A DNA stretch of 64,000 nucleotides from Sphingomonas sp. 28-63-12. Lineage in GTDB: Bacteria > Pseudomonadota > Alphaproteobacteria > Sphingomonadales > Sphingomonadaceae. Below, piece by piece: positions 53,318 to 62,988 of this stretch; position 1 is the first letter of the stretch; every line of letters begins with the position of its first letter. The notes below the pieces were generated by a model that saw only the letters and a program-made list of their open reading frames with translations, did no database searches and was not told where the DNA came from. The stretch spans positions 62,001-126,000 of the forward strand of contig NCGD01000002.1 in assembly GCA_002281535.1 (NCBI GenBank), in the 5' to 3' direction. The position numbers and the translations under genes are program-made.

Positions 53318-54455
53318 CCAGCCCCAGACTTCGCCCAATGATTTCCTTCATGATCTCGCTCGTCCCGCCGAAAATGCGCGTGATCCGCGCGTCGGTGTAC
53401 ATCCGGGCGATCCGATATTCGGCCATATATCCTGCACCGCCGTGCAGTTGGACACAGGCATCCATAACGCGGCCTTCGAGTTCGGTGGCCAGCAGCTTCG
53501 CAGCGGCGCCGTCCTCGGCGCTCAACGCCTTGTCATTATAGAGCAGCACGAGCTGATCGACATAAGTCTGCATTGAATCCAACTCGGCGCGAAGCTGCGC
53601 CATCACAAATCGCGTGTTCTGGAACGCCCCGATCGGCTTGCCAAAGGCCCGGCGCTGTTTGACATAATCGAGCGTCAGATCGAACGCAGTTTGCGCGCAT
53701 GCCATCGATCCCACGGCCGCCACCAGCCGCTCCCCGGCAAGAAATTTCGAAAGGTAGCGGAACCCGGCGGTCGCCTGGCCGAGTACGTTGTCCTTGGGCA
53801 CCTTCACATCGTTGAAGAACAGCTCGGACGTATCCTGCGCTTCCATCCCCATTTTCTTCAGCCGTTGGCCGCGGTCAAACCCCGGCATCCCGGCCTCGAC
53901 AACAAACAGGCCAAGGCCGTGTTTGGACGCCGGATCGGTGCGCGCGGCAACGACGACAAGGTCGGCGAGCTGACCGTTCGAGATATAGGTCTTCGACCCG
54001 TTCAACAGCCAATGGTCGCCATTGTCCTCGGCTTTGGCCTTCATCCCGGCGAGATCACTGCCCGCGCCCGGTTCGGTCATCGCAACGGCAAGGATGTGCC
54101 GACCCGCGATGACACCCGGCAACCAGCGTTGCTTCTGCTCATCGCTCCCGAGATCGGCGAGATAGGGTGCGACGATGTTGCTGTGGAGATTGATGTAAAA
54201 CCCCAGCTCACCATGGCGCATATTCTCTTCGATGATGATCTGTTCAAAGCGGAAATCAGCAATACCGAGGCCACCATAGGCCTCATCCGCCCAGGTGCAG
54301 AGCAACCCCTGATCGCCCGCTTTGGTATAGATGTCACGATCGACAAATCCCTGGTCGCGCCAGCGTTCGGCATGCGGCGCGACTTCAGCAAGCATGAACT
54401 TGCGGACCGACTCCCGAAACTGGTCGTGATCGCTGTCAAAGATCAGGCGGCGCAC
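53298..54455 (-). CDS. Acyl-CoA dehydrogenase
   Basis: 385 residues of canonical ACAD: GFYINLHSNIVAPYL, AVAMTEPGAGSDLAGMKAKAE, WLLNGSKTYISNGQ, and QRRAFGKPIGAFQN. The C-terminus has QLHGGAGYMAEYRIARMYTDARITRIFGGTSEIMKEIIGR. Oxidises a long-chain or modified acyl-CoA. GTG start, overlapping the FadB-like gene by 13 bp. Confidence 0.93.
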   Translation of the reverse strand: MRRLIFDSDHDQFRESVRKFMLAEVAPHAERWRDQGFVDRDIYTKAGDQGLLCTWADEAYGGLGIADFRFEQIIIEENMRHGELGFYINLHSNIVAPYLADLGSDEQKQRWLPGVIAGRHILAVAMTEPGAGSDLAGMKAKAEDNGDHWLLNGSKTYISNGQLADLVVVAARTDPASKHGLGLFVVEAGMPGFDRGQRLKKMGMEAQDTSELFFNDVKVPKDNVLGQATAGFRYLSKFLAGERLVAAVGSMACAQTAFDLTLDYVKQRRAFGKPIGAFQNTRFVMAQLRAELDSMQTYVDQLVLLYNDKALSAEDGAAAKLLATELEGRVMDACVQLHGGAGYMAEYRIARMYTDARITRIFGGTSEIMKEIIGRSLGLDDRKLA

Positions 54456-56608
54456 GCAACTGCCTCCGCCGATGCCGGGTAGAATCCTTCGTCCTTGGCA
54501 ACCTTGGCGCGCAACCAGGGCGATGGCAGGAAGCGCGGGCCATATTTCTGGGCCAGCAGATCAGCCTGTTGCACGAAGGTCCGCACGCCGATGGTGTCGA
54601 TATATGACAGCGTGCCGCCGGTCCAGGCGGGGAAACCCCAACCATAAACCGCGCCGAGATCCGCGTCTTCGGGCGTTTCTAGAACGCCTTCTTCAAGGCA
54701 GCGCGCAGTCTCCATTGCCTGGGCGAACAGATAGCGGCGCTTGAGTTCTTCGACGTCATAGTCCGCCGCGATCGGGAAATGCTCGGCAAGCCCCGTCCAA
54801 AGCCGCTTCTTGCCGCCTTCGGGATAGTCGTAAAAGCCCCCGCCGCCCTTGCGCCCCGATCGACCAATCTCATCGCGCATCCTGCGAAGCACCGGCACGC
54901 CAGCCGGCAAAATATAGGCAGGACCATCCTGCGCGATTGCCTGATCGACGATCTTGAGCGGCAGATCGAATGTCAGTTCATCGAGCAGCGCCAAGGGGCC
55001 GACCGGCATGCCGACCGCCTTTGCCGCATTCTCGATCACGGCAGGCGGCACGCCTTCGGTAAGCATCGCCGCGCCTTCGTGGATCAGCGTTTGGAATACC
55101 CGGCTGGTGTAAAAGCCGCGGCTGTCGTTGACGACAATCGGTGTTTTGCGCAGCAGCGCAATAAAATCGAGGCTCTTGGCCAGAGTCTCGGCGCTGGTCG
55201 ATTTGCCCATGATCACTTCGACCAGCCCCATCCGCTCAACGGGCGAAAAGAAGTGCAAGCCGATGAACTGGTCTGGCCGCACCGAGGCTTGGGCAAGCGC
55301 GGTAATCGGCAGGGTCGAGGTATTGGTCGCGTAGATCGCCGTCGCAGGCAGGACGGCTTCGGCCTTACGGGTCGTTTCGGCCTTGATGTCGACGTCTTCG
55401 AACACCGCCTCGACAACCAGGTCGCAGCCAGTCAAGTGCGCAAAATCATCGGTCGGGGTGATGCGCGCCAGCACGGCCGCCACCATGTCCGGCGTTGTCG
55501 CGCCCTTGTCGAGCGATTTGCCGAGCACCTTGACCGCATAGGCCTTGCCTTTTTCGGCCGAAGGCACGTCGCGATCGATCAGGATCACCTCAATCCCCGC
55601 CTGCGCGGCGACCAAGGCGATGCCAGCGCCCATCATGCCGGCGCCGATGACCCCGATCTTCGTGAAATGCGCTTTGGCCACGCCGGCGGGCCGCCGCGCA
55701 CCGCGTTCGGCGGCATTCTTGCTGAGAAACGTGGTGCGGATGATGTTGCGTGCGACCGGGTCGGTGAGCAGCTTGGCGAAATATTTCGATTCGACCGACA
55801 GCGCCTTATCGAAGGGCAGTTGCACGCCTTCGAATATCACCGACAGGATGGCGGGCGCCGCGGGCTGGTTATAGCCGGCCTTGCCGGCGACGCTGCCGGC
55901 CGCAAAGCTGAACAGCATCGACATTTCGGGGACGATCATCCCGCGGGCCTCGGGCATCGCGAAGCCCTTGACGTCCCAGGGTTTGACGGAAGTTGGGCCG
56001 GTCGCCAGCCAGGCGCGCGCCTGATCGATCAGCGAATCGGCGGCGGCAATTTCGTCGACAATGCCCAGCGTGAGCGCCTCGGCTGGCTTCACGGCGCGGC
56101 CCGACAGCAGCAGATCGATCGCGACCTTCACGCCGGCAATCCGGATCAGCCGCTGCGTACCGCCCGAACCCGGCAGCAAGCCGACATTGACTTCGGGAAG
56201 GCCGACCACGGCCTTTGGATCATCGACAAGGATCCGGTGATGGCACGCAAGCGCAAGCTCGAACCCGCCGCCCAGGGCCAGGCCGTTGATCACCGCAACC
56301 CATGGCTTGCCCGATTGCTCGATCGCGCGGTGCATCGCGCTTGCCCGCTGACTGAACGCAAAGGCCTGCGCCCGGGTCAATCTGCCATAGCCCTCGACCA
56401 GCTGTTTGAGGTCTGCGCCCGCCATGAAGGCCTTTTTGGCAGAGGTCAGGATAACGCCCTTGACCGCGTCATCGCCGGCCAGGGCCGCGATCGCGGATTC
56501 CATTTCGGCAATGAACGCGTCGGAGACGAGGTTCATCGACTCATCGGCATTGTCCATGACAAGCGTGGCAAACCCATCGCTGGCGGTTTCGATTTTCAGA
56601 TGTCGCAT
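54443..56608 (-). CDS. Bifunctional enoyl-CoA hydratase/3-hydroxyacyl-CoA dehydrogenase (FadB/FadJ-like)
   Basis: 721 residues. The N-terminal crotonase domain has AFMAGADLKQL, GLALGGGFELALACH and LPEVNVGLLPGSGGTQRL with the two active-site glutamates. The dehydrogenase domain starts near residue 318 (IGVIGAGMMGAGIALVAAQAG) and includes NTSTLPITAL, GLHFFSPVERMGLVEVI and NDSRGFYTSRV. The ATG at 56608 is the start of the crotonase domain. Lies 14 nt after the thiolase. Confidence 0.95.
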   Translation of the reverse strand: MRHLKIETASDGFATLVMDNADESMNLVSDAFIAEMESAIAALAGDDAVKGVILTSAKKAFMAGADLKQLVEGYGRLTRAQAFAFSQRASAMHRAIEQSGKPWVAVINGLALGGGFELALACHHRILVDDPKAVVGLPEVNVGLLPGSGGTQRLIRIAGVKVAIDLLLSGRAVKPAEALTLGIVDEIAAADSLIDQARAWLATGPTSVKPWDVKGFAMPEARGMIVPEMSMLFSFAAGSVAGKAGYNQPAAPAILSVIFEGVQLPFDKALSVESKYFAKLLTDPVARNIIRTTFLSKNAAERGARRPAGVAKAHFTKIGVIGAGMMGAGIALVAAQAGIEVILIDRDVPSAEKGKAYAVKVLGKSLDKGATTPDMVAAVLARITPTDDFAHLTGCDLVVEAVFEDVDIKAETTRKAEAVLPATAIYATNTSTLPITALAQASVRPDQFIGLHFFSPVERMGLVEVIMGKSTSAETLAKSLDFIALLRKTPIVVNDSRGFYTSRVFQTLIHEGAAMLTEGVPPAVIENAAKAVGMPVGPLALLDELTFDLPLKIVDQAIAQDGPAYILPAGVPVLRRMRDEIGRSGRKGGGGFYDYPEGGKKRLWTGLAEHFPIAADYDVEELKRRYLFAQAMETARCLEEGVLETPEDADLGAVYGWGFPAWTGGTLSYIDTIGVRTFVQQADLLAQKYGPRFLPSPWLRAKVAKDEGFYPASAEAVACAA

Positions 56609-56622
56609 GGTTTTCAGCCCGA

Positions 56623-57828
56623 TCAGAGTCGTTCGATGATGGTGGCGCTGCCAAGGCCATTGGCGGCGCATAAGGTGACCAGTCCGGTAGACAGATCGCG
56701 GCGCTCGAGTTCGTCGAGCAGCGTGCCGAGGATCATGGCACCCGTCGCGCCGAGCGGATGGCCCATCGCGATCGCGCCGCCGCACACATTGATGCGGTCA
56801 TGGTCGATTTTCAGCGCCCGCATGTATCGCAGCACCACGCTGGCAAAAGCCTCATTCAATTCGAACAAATCGATATCACCAACGGTCATGCCGGCGATCT
56901 TGAGCGCCTTTTCGGATACCGATACCGGCGCCGTCAGCATGATGGTCGGCTCCGAGCCGATCGAGGCGTAGGATCGGATCCGCGCGCGGGGCTTGATGCC
57001 TGAGCGCTCGCCAAAATTCTTCGACCCCACCAGCACGATGCCCGATCCATCGACGATGCCCGAGCTGTTGCCGCCGTGATGGACATAATCAATCTCTTCG
57101 ATTTCGGGATATTTCGCCTTGGCGACCGCGGCGAAGCCGCCCGCGCCCATCCCGGCAAAGGCCGGCTTCAAATTCGCCAGGCTCTCCACGGTCGTTTGCG
57201 GCCGCATATGTTCGTCGCGATCAAGGATGACCTCGCCCATGGCGTCCTTGACCGGCACGATTGCCCCGGCAAAGCGTCCCTCATCCCAGCTTTGCGCGGC
57301 GCGGCGCTGGCTCTCGGCGGCAAAACTGTCGACATCGGTGCGCGTGAAGCCGTCAAGCGTTGCGATCATGTCGGCGCCAATCCCCTGGGGGGCATAGTGA
57401 TTGTTGAAGGCGACACGCGGATCAGATGTCCAAGCGCCGCTGTCATAGCCCATGATCGTGCGGCTCATCGATTCAACACCACCGCCGATCCCGGCATCGA
57501 TCATGCCGGCCATGACCTGGGCGGAAACAAGATTGACGGCATCGAGCGCGGAGGCACAAAAGCGATGGACCTGCTGACCACCGACGGTTTCAGCATAACC
57601 GGCATTCAGCACCGCAGCGCGCGCCAGCACGCCGCCCTGTTCGCCCACGGGCTGCGCCGCCCCGATGATAACATCATCGAGCAGTCCGGTGTCGAGATCG
57701 TTGCGGTCACGCACAGCTTGCAACAGCTGCGTGACCAGCTCTACCGACGGGATCTCATGCAGCGCGCCATCTGGCCGCCCCTTGCCGCGCGGGGTGCGCA
57801 CGTGATCGTAAATAAGGGCTTCGGCCAT
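56623..57828 (-). CDS. Acetyl-CoA C-acyltransferase (thiolase)
   Basis: 401 residues. Nucleophilic cysteine in VHRFCASALDAVN (Cys91), NEAFASVVLRYM, GHPLGATGAMILGTL and CAANGLGSATIIERL, the last carrying the second active-site Cys. Releases acetyl-CoA or propionyl-CoA in the final beta-oxidation step. The ATG at 57828 heads the operon thiolase, FadB-like, acyl-CoA dehydrogenase, MaoC, P450, and faces the acyl-CoA ligase gene across a dyad. Confidence 0.94.
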   Translation of the reverse strand: MAEALIYDHVRTPRGKGRPDGALHEIPSVELVTQLLQAVRDRNDLDTGLLDDVIIGAAQPVGEQGGVLARAAVLNAGYAETVGGQQVHRFCASALDAVNLVSAQVMAGMIDAGIGGGVESMSRTIMGYDSGAWTSDPRVAFNNHYAPQGIGADMIATLDGFTRTDVDSFAAESQRRAAQSWDEGRFAGAIVPVKDAMGEVILDRDEHMRPQTTVESLANLKPAFAGMGAGGFAAVAKAKYPEIEEIDYVHHGGNSSGIVDGSGIVLVGSKNFGERSGIKPRARIRSYASIGSEPTIMLTAPVSVSEKALKIAGMTVGDIDLFELNEAFASVVLRYMRALKIDHDRINVCGGAIAMGHPLGATGAMILGTLLDELERRDLSTGLVTLCAANGLGSATIIERL

Positions 57829-57890
57829 GCAAGGGTCCTGTACAAACAGACGGGGAAGGCCTCCCCTCGGCCGGCATCGCCCCCTCAACA

Positions 57891-57906
57891 CCTATCCATA
57901 GAAAGG
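57891..57906. promoter_or_regulatory. 16-bp dyad, CCTATC-CATA-GAAAGG
   Basis: Between the divergent thiolase operon (62 nt from 57828) and acyl-CoA ligase operon (86 nt from 57993). One arm position deviates from a palindrome. Confidence 0.55.
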
Positions 57907-57992
57907 CGCGCACAGAGCATCACCGGGCATGGAGAAGGCGGAGAGCGAGCCGCTCGCTTAACGCCTAAGTCAGGCAAGGGGTTGATCACGCG

Positions 57993-59678
57993 ATGGCAAA
58001 GACGGGGGAAGATCCAGCAAAAATGCGGGTCAGCGCCACCACCCTGGGTGACCTTTTGCTGGTGGCCTGGGACCGCGATCCTGAAAAGCTGGCGGTCGTT
58101 TTTCCCGAAAACAGCGTCTCCTTTGATGCGCTTGTCACCCGCGTCCTGCAGCGGGCACGCGGATTCGTCGCGCTGGGGGTTCGTCCCGGCGACCATGTCG
58201 GGATTTTGTTGCCGTCGGGAATCAGCTTTACCGAAACATTGTTTGCGCTCGCCATGTGCGGCGCTGTCAGCGTCCTGTTGAACGCCCGCTACCGCGCGCC
58301 CGAACTTGCCTATGTCGCCGAAAATGCCGATCTGACCGCCATCGTTACCAGCGACGAGATTGCCGGCCATACCGATTTCGTCGCCCGGCTGACCGAAGCC
58401 TTTCCCGACATCGCCACCAGCGACTCCCGTCAAAAGCTGTCGATCACCGCAGCGCCGAAGTTGCGGCACCTGATATTGTTCGGCAAATCGTGTGCGCCGG
58501 GCTTTATCGATGAAGCCCAATTGGCCCGTGCAGCGGAGAGCCAGGACGACAGCGCGGTCCACAAGGCCCGGCTTGGCGTCCGGCTGCGCGACACCTGCAT
58601 GATACTCTACACCTCGGGGACGTCGGCAAACCCCAAGGGCTGTCTGCTGAGCCATGAAGCAATCGTCCGCGAGGCGATCAATCTCGGCCGCAACCGTTGG
58701 ACTTTCGACTCGGCCGACCGTATTTGGTCGCCGATGCCGCTGTTCCATATCGCGGCCTTGTTGGCGATGCTGGCAGCGATCGACGCCGGCGCTACTTTTT
58801 ATGGCCAGTCGCATTTCGACGCCGGCACCAGCCTGAAACAGATCGAACAGGACCGACCGACGATGCTGTTCCTGCCCTTCGTCACTTTCTATCAGGCAAT
58901 GATCGCGCATCCCGATTTCGAGGCGACCGATATGGGTTCGGTCCGGCTGATGAACAGCTGCTTTGCGATGATGCCCGCCAGCGTTTCGGACGCGTTTCGG
59001 CGCAAGGTGCCGGGCGCGCTGCAATGCGGTACCTTTGGCATGACCGAGGCGAGCGGCATCGCCACCACCGGCGGCTATGGAATGGACCCGGCGCTCGGCC
59101 TGACCCAGCTTGGATTTCCGCTGGCGGGAATTGATCTGCGCATCATCGACATCGACACTGGCGCGACGGTTGAGGCCGGCATGCGGGGCGAAGTCCTGAT
59201 CAAGGGCTATAGCCTGTTCGATGGCTATTATCGCGATGCCGAACGGACCGCGCAGGCGCTCGACGAGGATGGCTGGTTCCACAGCGGCGATATCGGTTCG
59301 CTCGACCCCAACGGCCATCTGATGTTCCATGGCAGGTTCAAGGATATGCTCAAGGTTGGCGGCGAAAATGTCGCCGCCGCCGAAGTCGAAGCCGTGCTTG
59401 CCAAGCATCCCGGGGTTCGCCTGGCGCAAGTCGTCGGCATCCCGGACGAGCGACTCGCCGAAGTCCCCGCAGCCTTCATCGAACGCGCCGGTGGTCAGGC
59501 GGCGACCGAGGCCGAGTTGATCGACTTTGCGCGGACCCAGATCGCGTCGTTCAAGGTCCCGCGCCATATCCGCTTCGTCGACGAATGGCCGATGGGTGCG
59601 TCCAAAATTCAGAAGTTCAAATTGCGGCAGGCGCTGGTCGATGAACTGGGCTTGGACGGCCATGGAGCGGGAAGTTGA
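57993..59678 (+). CDS. AMP-dependent acyl-CoA synthetase/ligase
   Basis: 561 residues. The adenylation motif is LYTSGTSANPKGCLLSHEA, then TFGMTEASGIATTGGYG, and the hinge region DGWFHSGDIGSLDPNGHLMFHGRFKDMLKVGGENV. The catalytic lysine is in GASKIQKFKLRQ near the C-terminus. Activates the acid formed upstream in the pathway for beta-oxidation. First gene of a plus-strand operon; the next SDR starts in its stop codon. Confidence 0.93.
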   Translation: MAKTGEDPAKMRVSATTLGDLLLVAWDRDPEKLAVVFPENSVSFDALVTRVLQRARGFVALGVRPGDHVGILLPSGISFTETLFALAMCGAVSVLLNARYRAPELAYVAENADLTAIVTSDEIAGHTDFVARLTEAFPDIATSDSRQKLSITAAPKLRHLILFGKSCAPGFIDEAQLARAAESQDDSAVHKARLGVRLRDTCMILYTSGTSANPKGCLLSHEAIVREAINLGRNRWTFDSADRIWSPMPLFHIAALLAMLAAIDAGATFYGQSHFDAGTSLKQIEQDRPTMLFLPFVTFYQAMIAHPDFEATDMGSVRLMNSCFAMMPASVSDAFRRKVPGALQCGTFGMTEASGIATTGGYGMDPALGLTQLGFPLAGIDLRIIDIDTGATVEAGMRGEVLIKGYSLFDGYYRDAERTAQALDEDGWFHSGDIGSLDPNGHLMFHGRFKDMLKVGGENVAAAEVEAVLAKHPGVRLAQVVGIPDERLAEVPAAFIERAGGQAATEAELIDFARTQIASFKVPRHIRFVDEWPMGASKIQKFKLRQALVDELGLDGHGAGS

Positions 59679-60460
59679 TGCGGATCGTTGTTACCGGGGC
59701 CGCCAGCGGCATTGGCCGCGCCGTCGCCGAGCAGCTCTTTGCCGGCCGGCTGATCGCGGGAGACCATCGCGTGCTGCTCGTTGATCGTGACGCCGCCGGG
59801 CTGGACGCTGTCGCGCGCGCGCTCGGGCCTCACGCCGCAGTGCTCGTTGCCGATGTGCTGGCCGATACGATCGGCGACCAGATCGTCGATGCGGCGCGCG
59901 TGCACATGGGCGGAATCGACGGCGTTGCCAGCAATGCCGGGATTATCGGCAGCGGCAGTCTGAATGCCATGACGATCGCCGATTATGATCGAATCTTCGG
60001 GATCAACACGCGAGCGAACTGGCTGATCGCCCAGGCGGTCTTCCCCCTGCTCAAGGAAAACGGCGGCAGCTTCGTCGCCACCGCATCGATGTCAGCGCAT
60101 CAGCCCACCCCTGGCCTGTCGGCTTATTCGGCGAGCAAGGCGGCGCTATTGATGCTGGTACGGCAATTATCGGTCGAATGGGGACCGGAGGGCGTCCGCT
60201 GCAACAGCGTGTCACCGGGGCCGACCATGACCCCGATGACGGCTGGCGGCTATGCCGATGCTGATCGCAAAGCGCAGCGCGAAGCTTCAATCCCGTTGCG
60301 CAAACTCGGCTCAGCCGTCGATATCGCCAACGCGATACTGTTTTTGCTGAGCGATTATGCCATACATATCAATGGTATAGATGTTCTCGTCGATGGCGGG
60401 ATGAGCAACAATCTGATGGGCGTATCGGGCGCCGGCACTGGCCAGACGCCGCAGCACTAA
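59678..60460 (+). CDS. SDR family oxidoreductase
   Basis: 260 residues: TGAASGIGRAVAEQL loop right at the N-terminus, SNAGIIGS, TASMSAHQ serine, catalytic YSASK and INGIDVLVDGGM. The ATG shares one base with the ligase stop (TGATG). Confidence 0.9.
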   Translation: MRIVVTGAASGIGRAVAEQLFAGRLIAGDHRVLLVDRDAAGLDAVARALGPHAAVLVADVLADTIGDQIVDAARVHMGGIDGVASNAGIIGSGSLNAMTIADYDRIFGINTRANWLIAQAVFPLLKENGGSFVATASMSAHQPTPGLSAYSASKAALLMLVRQLSVEWGPEGVRCNSVSPGPTMTPMTAGGYADADRKAQREASIPLRKLGSAVDIANAILFLLSDYAIHINGIDVLVDGGMSNNLMGVSGAGTGQTPQH

Positions 60461-60481
60461 GTTTACAACGGAGAGCAGATC

Positions 60482-61324
60482 ATGCGCATCGCGCGAATTT
60501 CAAAGAACGGAACCGTCGGCGTCGCCCTTCAGCAGGGCAGCGAGGTCCGGGCTGTGTTCGGCAATGCCGCGCTGAGCGATGTCGATAGCCTTATCGCCAC
60601 GGGCACGCTGGCCGATGCAGCAGCGCAGATCGCCAAGGGCGAAATCATCGACATGGCGGCAATCGCCTATCTGCCGCCGCTCGTCCGCCCGCCCAAGATC
60701 ATTTGCCTTGGCCTCAATTATCGCGATCATGCCGAGGAATCGGGCCTCGGCATCCCCGACTTCCCGGTATTGTTCGGCCGCTTTGCGTCGAGCCTGATCG
60801 GCCATCAGGCACCGATCATCCTGCCCAAGGTGTCGAGCGATCTCGACTATGAAGCCGAAATGGTCGCGGTCGTCGGCGTCGGCGGCAAGAACATCGCCGA
60901 AAGCGACGCGCTCAACCACATCATCGGCTATTCGATCTTCAACGACGCCTCGATCCGCGATTACCAGCTGCGCACCCCGCAATGGACCGCCGGCAAGAAT
61001 TTCGACAACACCGGGGCGTTCGGTCCATGGCTGGTCACTACCGACGAGGTGCCGGCTGGCGGCGCGGGGCTGAAGATCGAATGTCGCCTCAACGGCGCTG
61101 TGATGCAGAGCTCGAACACATCGAACCTGATCTTCGACGTCGCAAAAACAGTCCATCTGCTCTCGACGTTCATGACGCTGGAAGCCGGCGATGTCCTCGT
61201 CATGGGTACGCCGGGCGGGGTCGGGCTGGCGCGCAAGCCGCCGGTCTGGATGAAAGCCGGCGACATTTGCGAGGTCGAAATCGAGGGCCTTGGCCTGTTG
61301 AGCAACCCCATCGTCGCTGAATAG
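60482..61324 (+). CDS. Fumarylacetoacetate hydrolase (FAH) family protein
   Basis: 280 residues. The core blocks are ICLGLNYRDHAEESG, LPKVSSDLDYEAEMVAVVG with the paired Glu metal ligands, IIGYSIFNDASIRDYQLR and the C-terminal GDVLVMGTPGGVGLARKPPVWMKAGD. Hydrolyses or hydrates/decarboxylates diketo or dienoate intermediates, so it fits ring-cleavage products from the neighbouring dioxygenase-like gene. Confidence 0.92.
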   Translation: MRIARISKNGTVGVALQQGSEVRAVFGNAALSDVDSLIATGTLADAAAQIAKGEIIDMAAIAYLPPLVRPPKIICLGLNYRDHAEESGLGIPDFPVLFGRFASSLIGHQAPIILPKVSSDLDYEAEMVAVVGVGGKNIAESDALNHIIGYSIFNDASIRDYQLRTPQWTAGKNFDNTGAFGPWLVTTDEVPAGGAGLKIECRLNGAVMQSSNTSNLIFDVAKTVHLLSTFMTLEAGDVLVMGTPGGVGLARKPPVWMKAGDICEVEIEGLGLLSNPIVAE

Positions 61325-61333
61325 GAACAGGCT

Positions 61334-62266
61334 ATGCCGCAGAAACGCGCCGGCGCCTTGGGCGTCCATTCGATCGATCAATTCGTCCTGCAAGTCCCCG
61401 ACATTGCCGAAGCGCGTCATTATTATGAGGCGTTCGGCCTTGACGTGCATCAGGATGGCGAGGCCCTGGCGCTGCATACTCGCGGCCATCCGCATCGCTG
61501 GGGCACGATCGTGCCCGGGCCGGTCAAGCAGCTCCAGTCGCTGATTTTCGCCATTTATGCCGAGGATGAAGCGGCGATGGCGGCGCATCTCGATTCGATT
61601 GGCGTTGCGCGGATCGCCGGCCCCGGCGACGGTATCTGGATTGCGGGGTTCGACGGCCTGCCGATCAACATCCGGGTCGCCGGTAAGTGCTCGCCCGATG
61701 CCAAGACCCGCTTCGAGACGCATTCGGCGCCATCGGGAAGTTCAGGTGCGATCTTCAATTCGGCCGCTCCCAAGGTCCACCCGCGCCACATGTCGCACGT
61801 CGCGCTGTATACAACCGACGTGATCGCCGCGACGTCATGGTATGAAACCACGCTCGGGCTGCGTTTGTCCGACGGCAGCGGCCCGGTTGTCGCCTTTCTC
61901 CACGGCCCGCACGGCAGCGATCATCATTTGCTCGCCCTCGTCGGATCAACCCATCGCGGACTGCACCATATCAGCTGGGATGTCCCTTCTTTTCAAGATG
62001 TTGGCCTTGGCTCCGCACAAATGATGCGAAGTGGATACAAAGAAGGCTGGGGAGTTGGGCGCCATGTGCTTGGCGGGAATTATTTCTACTATGCCCGCGA
62101 TCCCTGGGGCAGCTATTGCGAATATTCGGCTGATATCGACTATATTCCAGCCGACTGCGTCTGGCCATCGGCCCAGCATGCCCCCGAGGACAGCTTCTAC
62201 CTGTGGGGCCCCGATGTACCGCCCGAACTCGTCGCGAATCTCGAACCAGGAGGCCCATCGGCATGA
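61334..62266 (+). CDS. Vicinal-oxygen-chelate protein, extradiol dioxygenase-like
   Basis: 310 residues with two VOC modules. The second module holds a possible 2-His-1-Glu iron triad: His155 in RHMSHVAL, His211/212 in GLHHISWDV and Glu263 in SYCEYSADIDY, spaced as in catechol 2,3-dioxygenases. Probably cleaves a catechol-like ring. 9 nt after the FAH gene, overlapped by the hydrolase. Confidence 0.85.
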   Translation: MPQKRAGALGVHSIDQFVLQVPDIAEARHYYEAFGLDVHQDGEALALHTRGHPHRWGTIVPGPVKQLQSLIFAIYAEDEAAMAAHLDSIGVARIAGPGDGIWIAGFDGLPINIRVAGKCSPDAKTRFETHSAPSGSSGAIFNSAAPKVHPRHMSHVALYTTDVIAATSWYETTLGLRLSDGSGPVVAFLHGPHGSDHHLLALVGSTHRGLHHISWDVPSFQDVGLGSAQMMRSGYKEGWGVGRHVLGGNYFYYARDPWGSYCEYSADIDYIPADCVWPSAQHAPEDSFYLWGPDVPPELVANLEPGGPSA

Positions 62267-62988
62267 CGACATTTTTATTGATGCATGGCGGCGGCATGGG
62301 CGGCTGGACCTGGAAATTCGTGCGTGAAGGCCTTGAGGCCAAAGGCCACCGCGTGCTGACGCCCACCTTTACCGGCTTTGGTGAACGCAACCACCTGATC
62401 AGCCGGGATGCAGGCAATGCGATGCACGTCACCGACATCGTCAATGTCCTCCATTATGAGGATCTGCACGACGTCGTCCTGGTCGCGCATAGCTATGCCG
62501 GCGTCGTCGCCCCTGGCATCGTCGCACAGGCGGGTGAGCGAATTGCGCGGGTGATTTATCTCGATGCGATCGTGCCGCATGCCGGCGAACGGATTGTCTC
62601 GATGATGGGGTTCGCGAGTGAGGCCGATATGATCGGGCTCGACGCGCTGCTCGAGGCGGGCGAAGGTCCGATCGGTTCGGGTGTCCATGAACAGCAGCGC
62701 GCCATGGCAAAGGATCATCCACACCTAATGAGTGCCGAGCGACAGGCTTGGCTCCTCGCCAATCTTACCGATCAGCCGATGCGCGCCACCTGCTGCGCGA
62801 TTACCGTCGGCGCCGAAAGCATCTCCAAGCCGGTCGATTATGTCGCCGCCGCACAGACGATCATGACGATGATGCACCCCCGCGCCGCGGCACTTGGCTG
62901 GACGATGCATCATCATGAGGGCGACCACGCCTTCCTGGTCGGCGACCCGGAAGGCACCGTTGACCTGATCCTGAAGATCGCTGCCTGA
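62263..62988 (+). CDS. Alpha/beta hydrolase (esterase/C-C hydrolase-like)
   Basis: 241 residues. LLMHGGGMGGWTWKFV forms the oxyanion region, LTPTFTGFGERNHL follows, the nucleophile is Ser77 in VAHSYAGVV, and the catalytic histidine is in EGDHAFLVGDPE. The type is that of small plant-esterase-like bacterial hydrolases. Could act on a ring-cleavage product or on an ester. ATGA overlap with the VOC gene. Confidence 0.87.
   Translation: MTTFLLMHGGGMGGWTWKFVREGLEAKGHRVLTPTFTGFGERNHLISRDAGNAMHVTDIVNVLHYEDLHDVVLVAHSYAGVVAPGIVAQAGERIARVIYLDAIVPHAGERIVSMMGFASEADMIGLDALLEAGEGPIGSGVHEQQRAMAKDHPHLMSAERQAWLLANLTDQPMRATCCAITVGAESISKPVDYVAAAQTIMTMMHPRAAALGWTMHHHEGDHAFLVGDPEGTVDLILKIAA

Noticed and set aside
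54779-56971. Very long open frame (730 codons) on the plus strand opposite the FadB-like gene, and similar long antisense frames elsewhere (for example 15787-16956 and 57885-59663)
   Set aside because: They are mirror images of genes with clear family motifs. In GC-rich DNA with strong third-position bias the antisense frame stays open. No recognisable domain or ribosome site is present.
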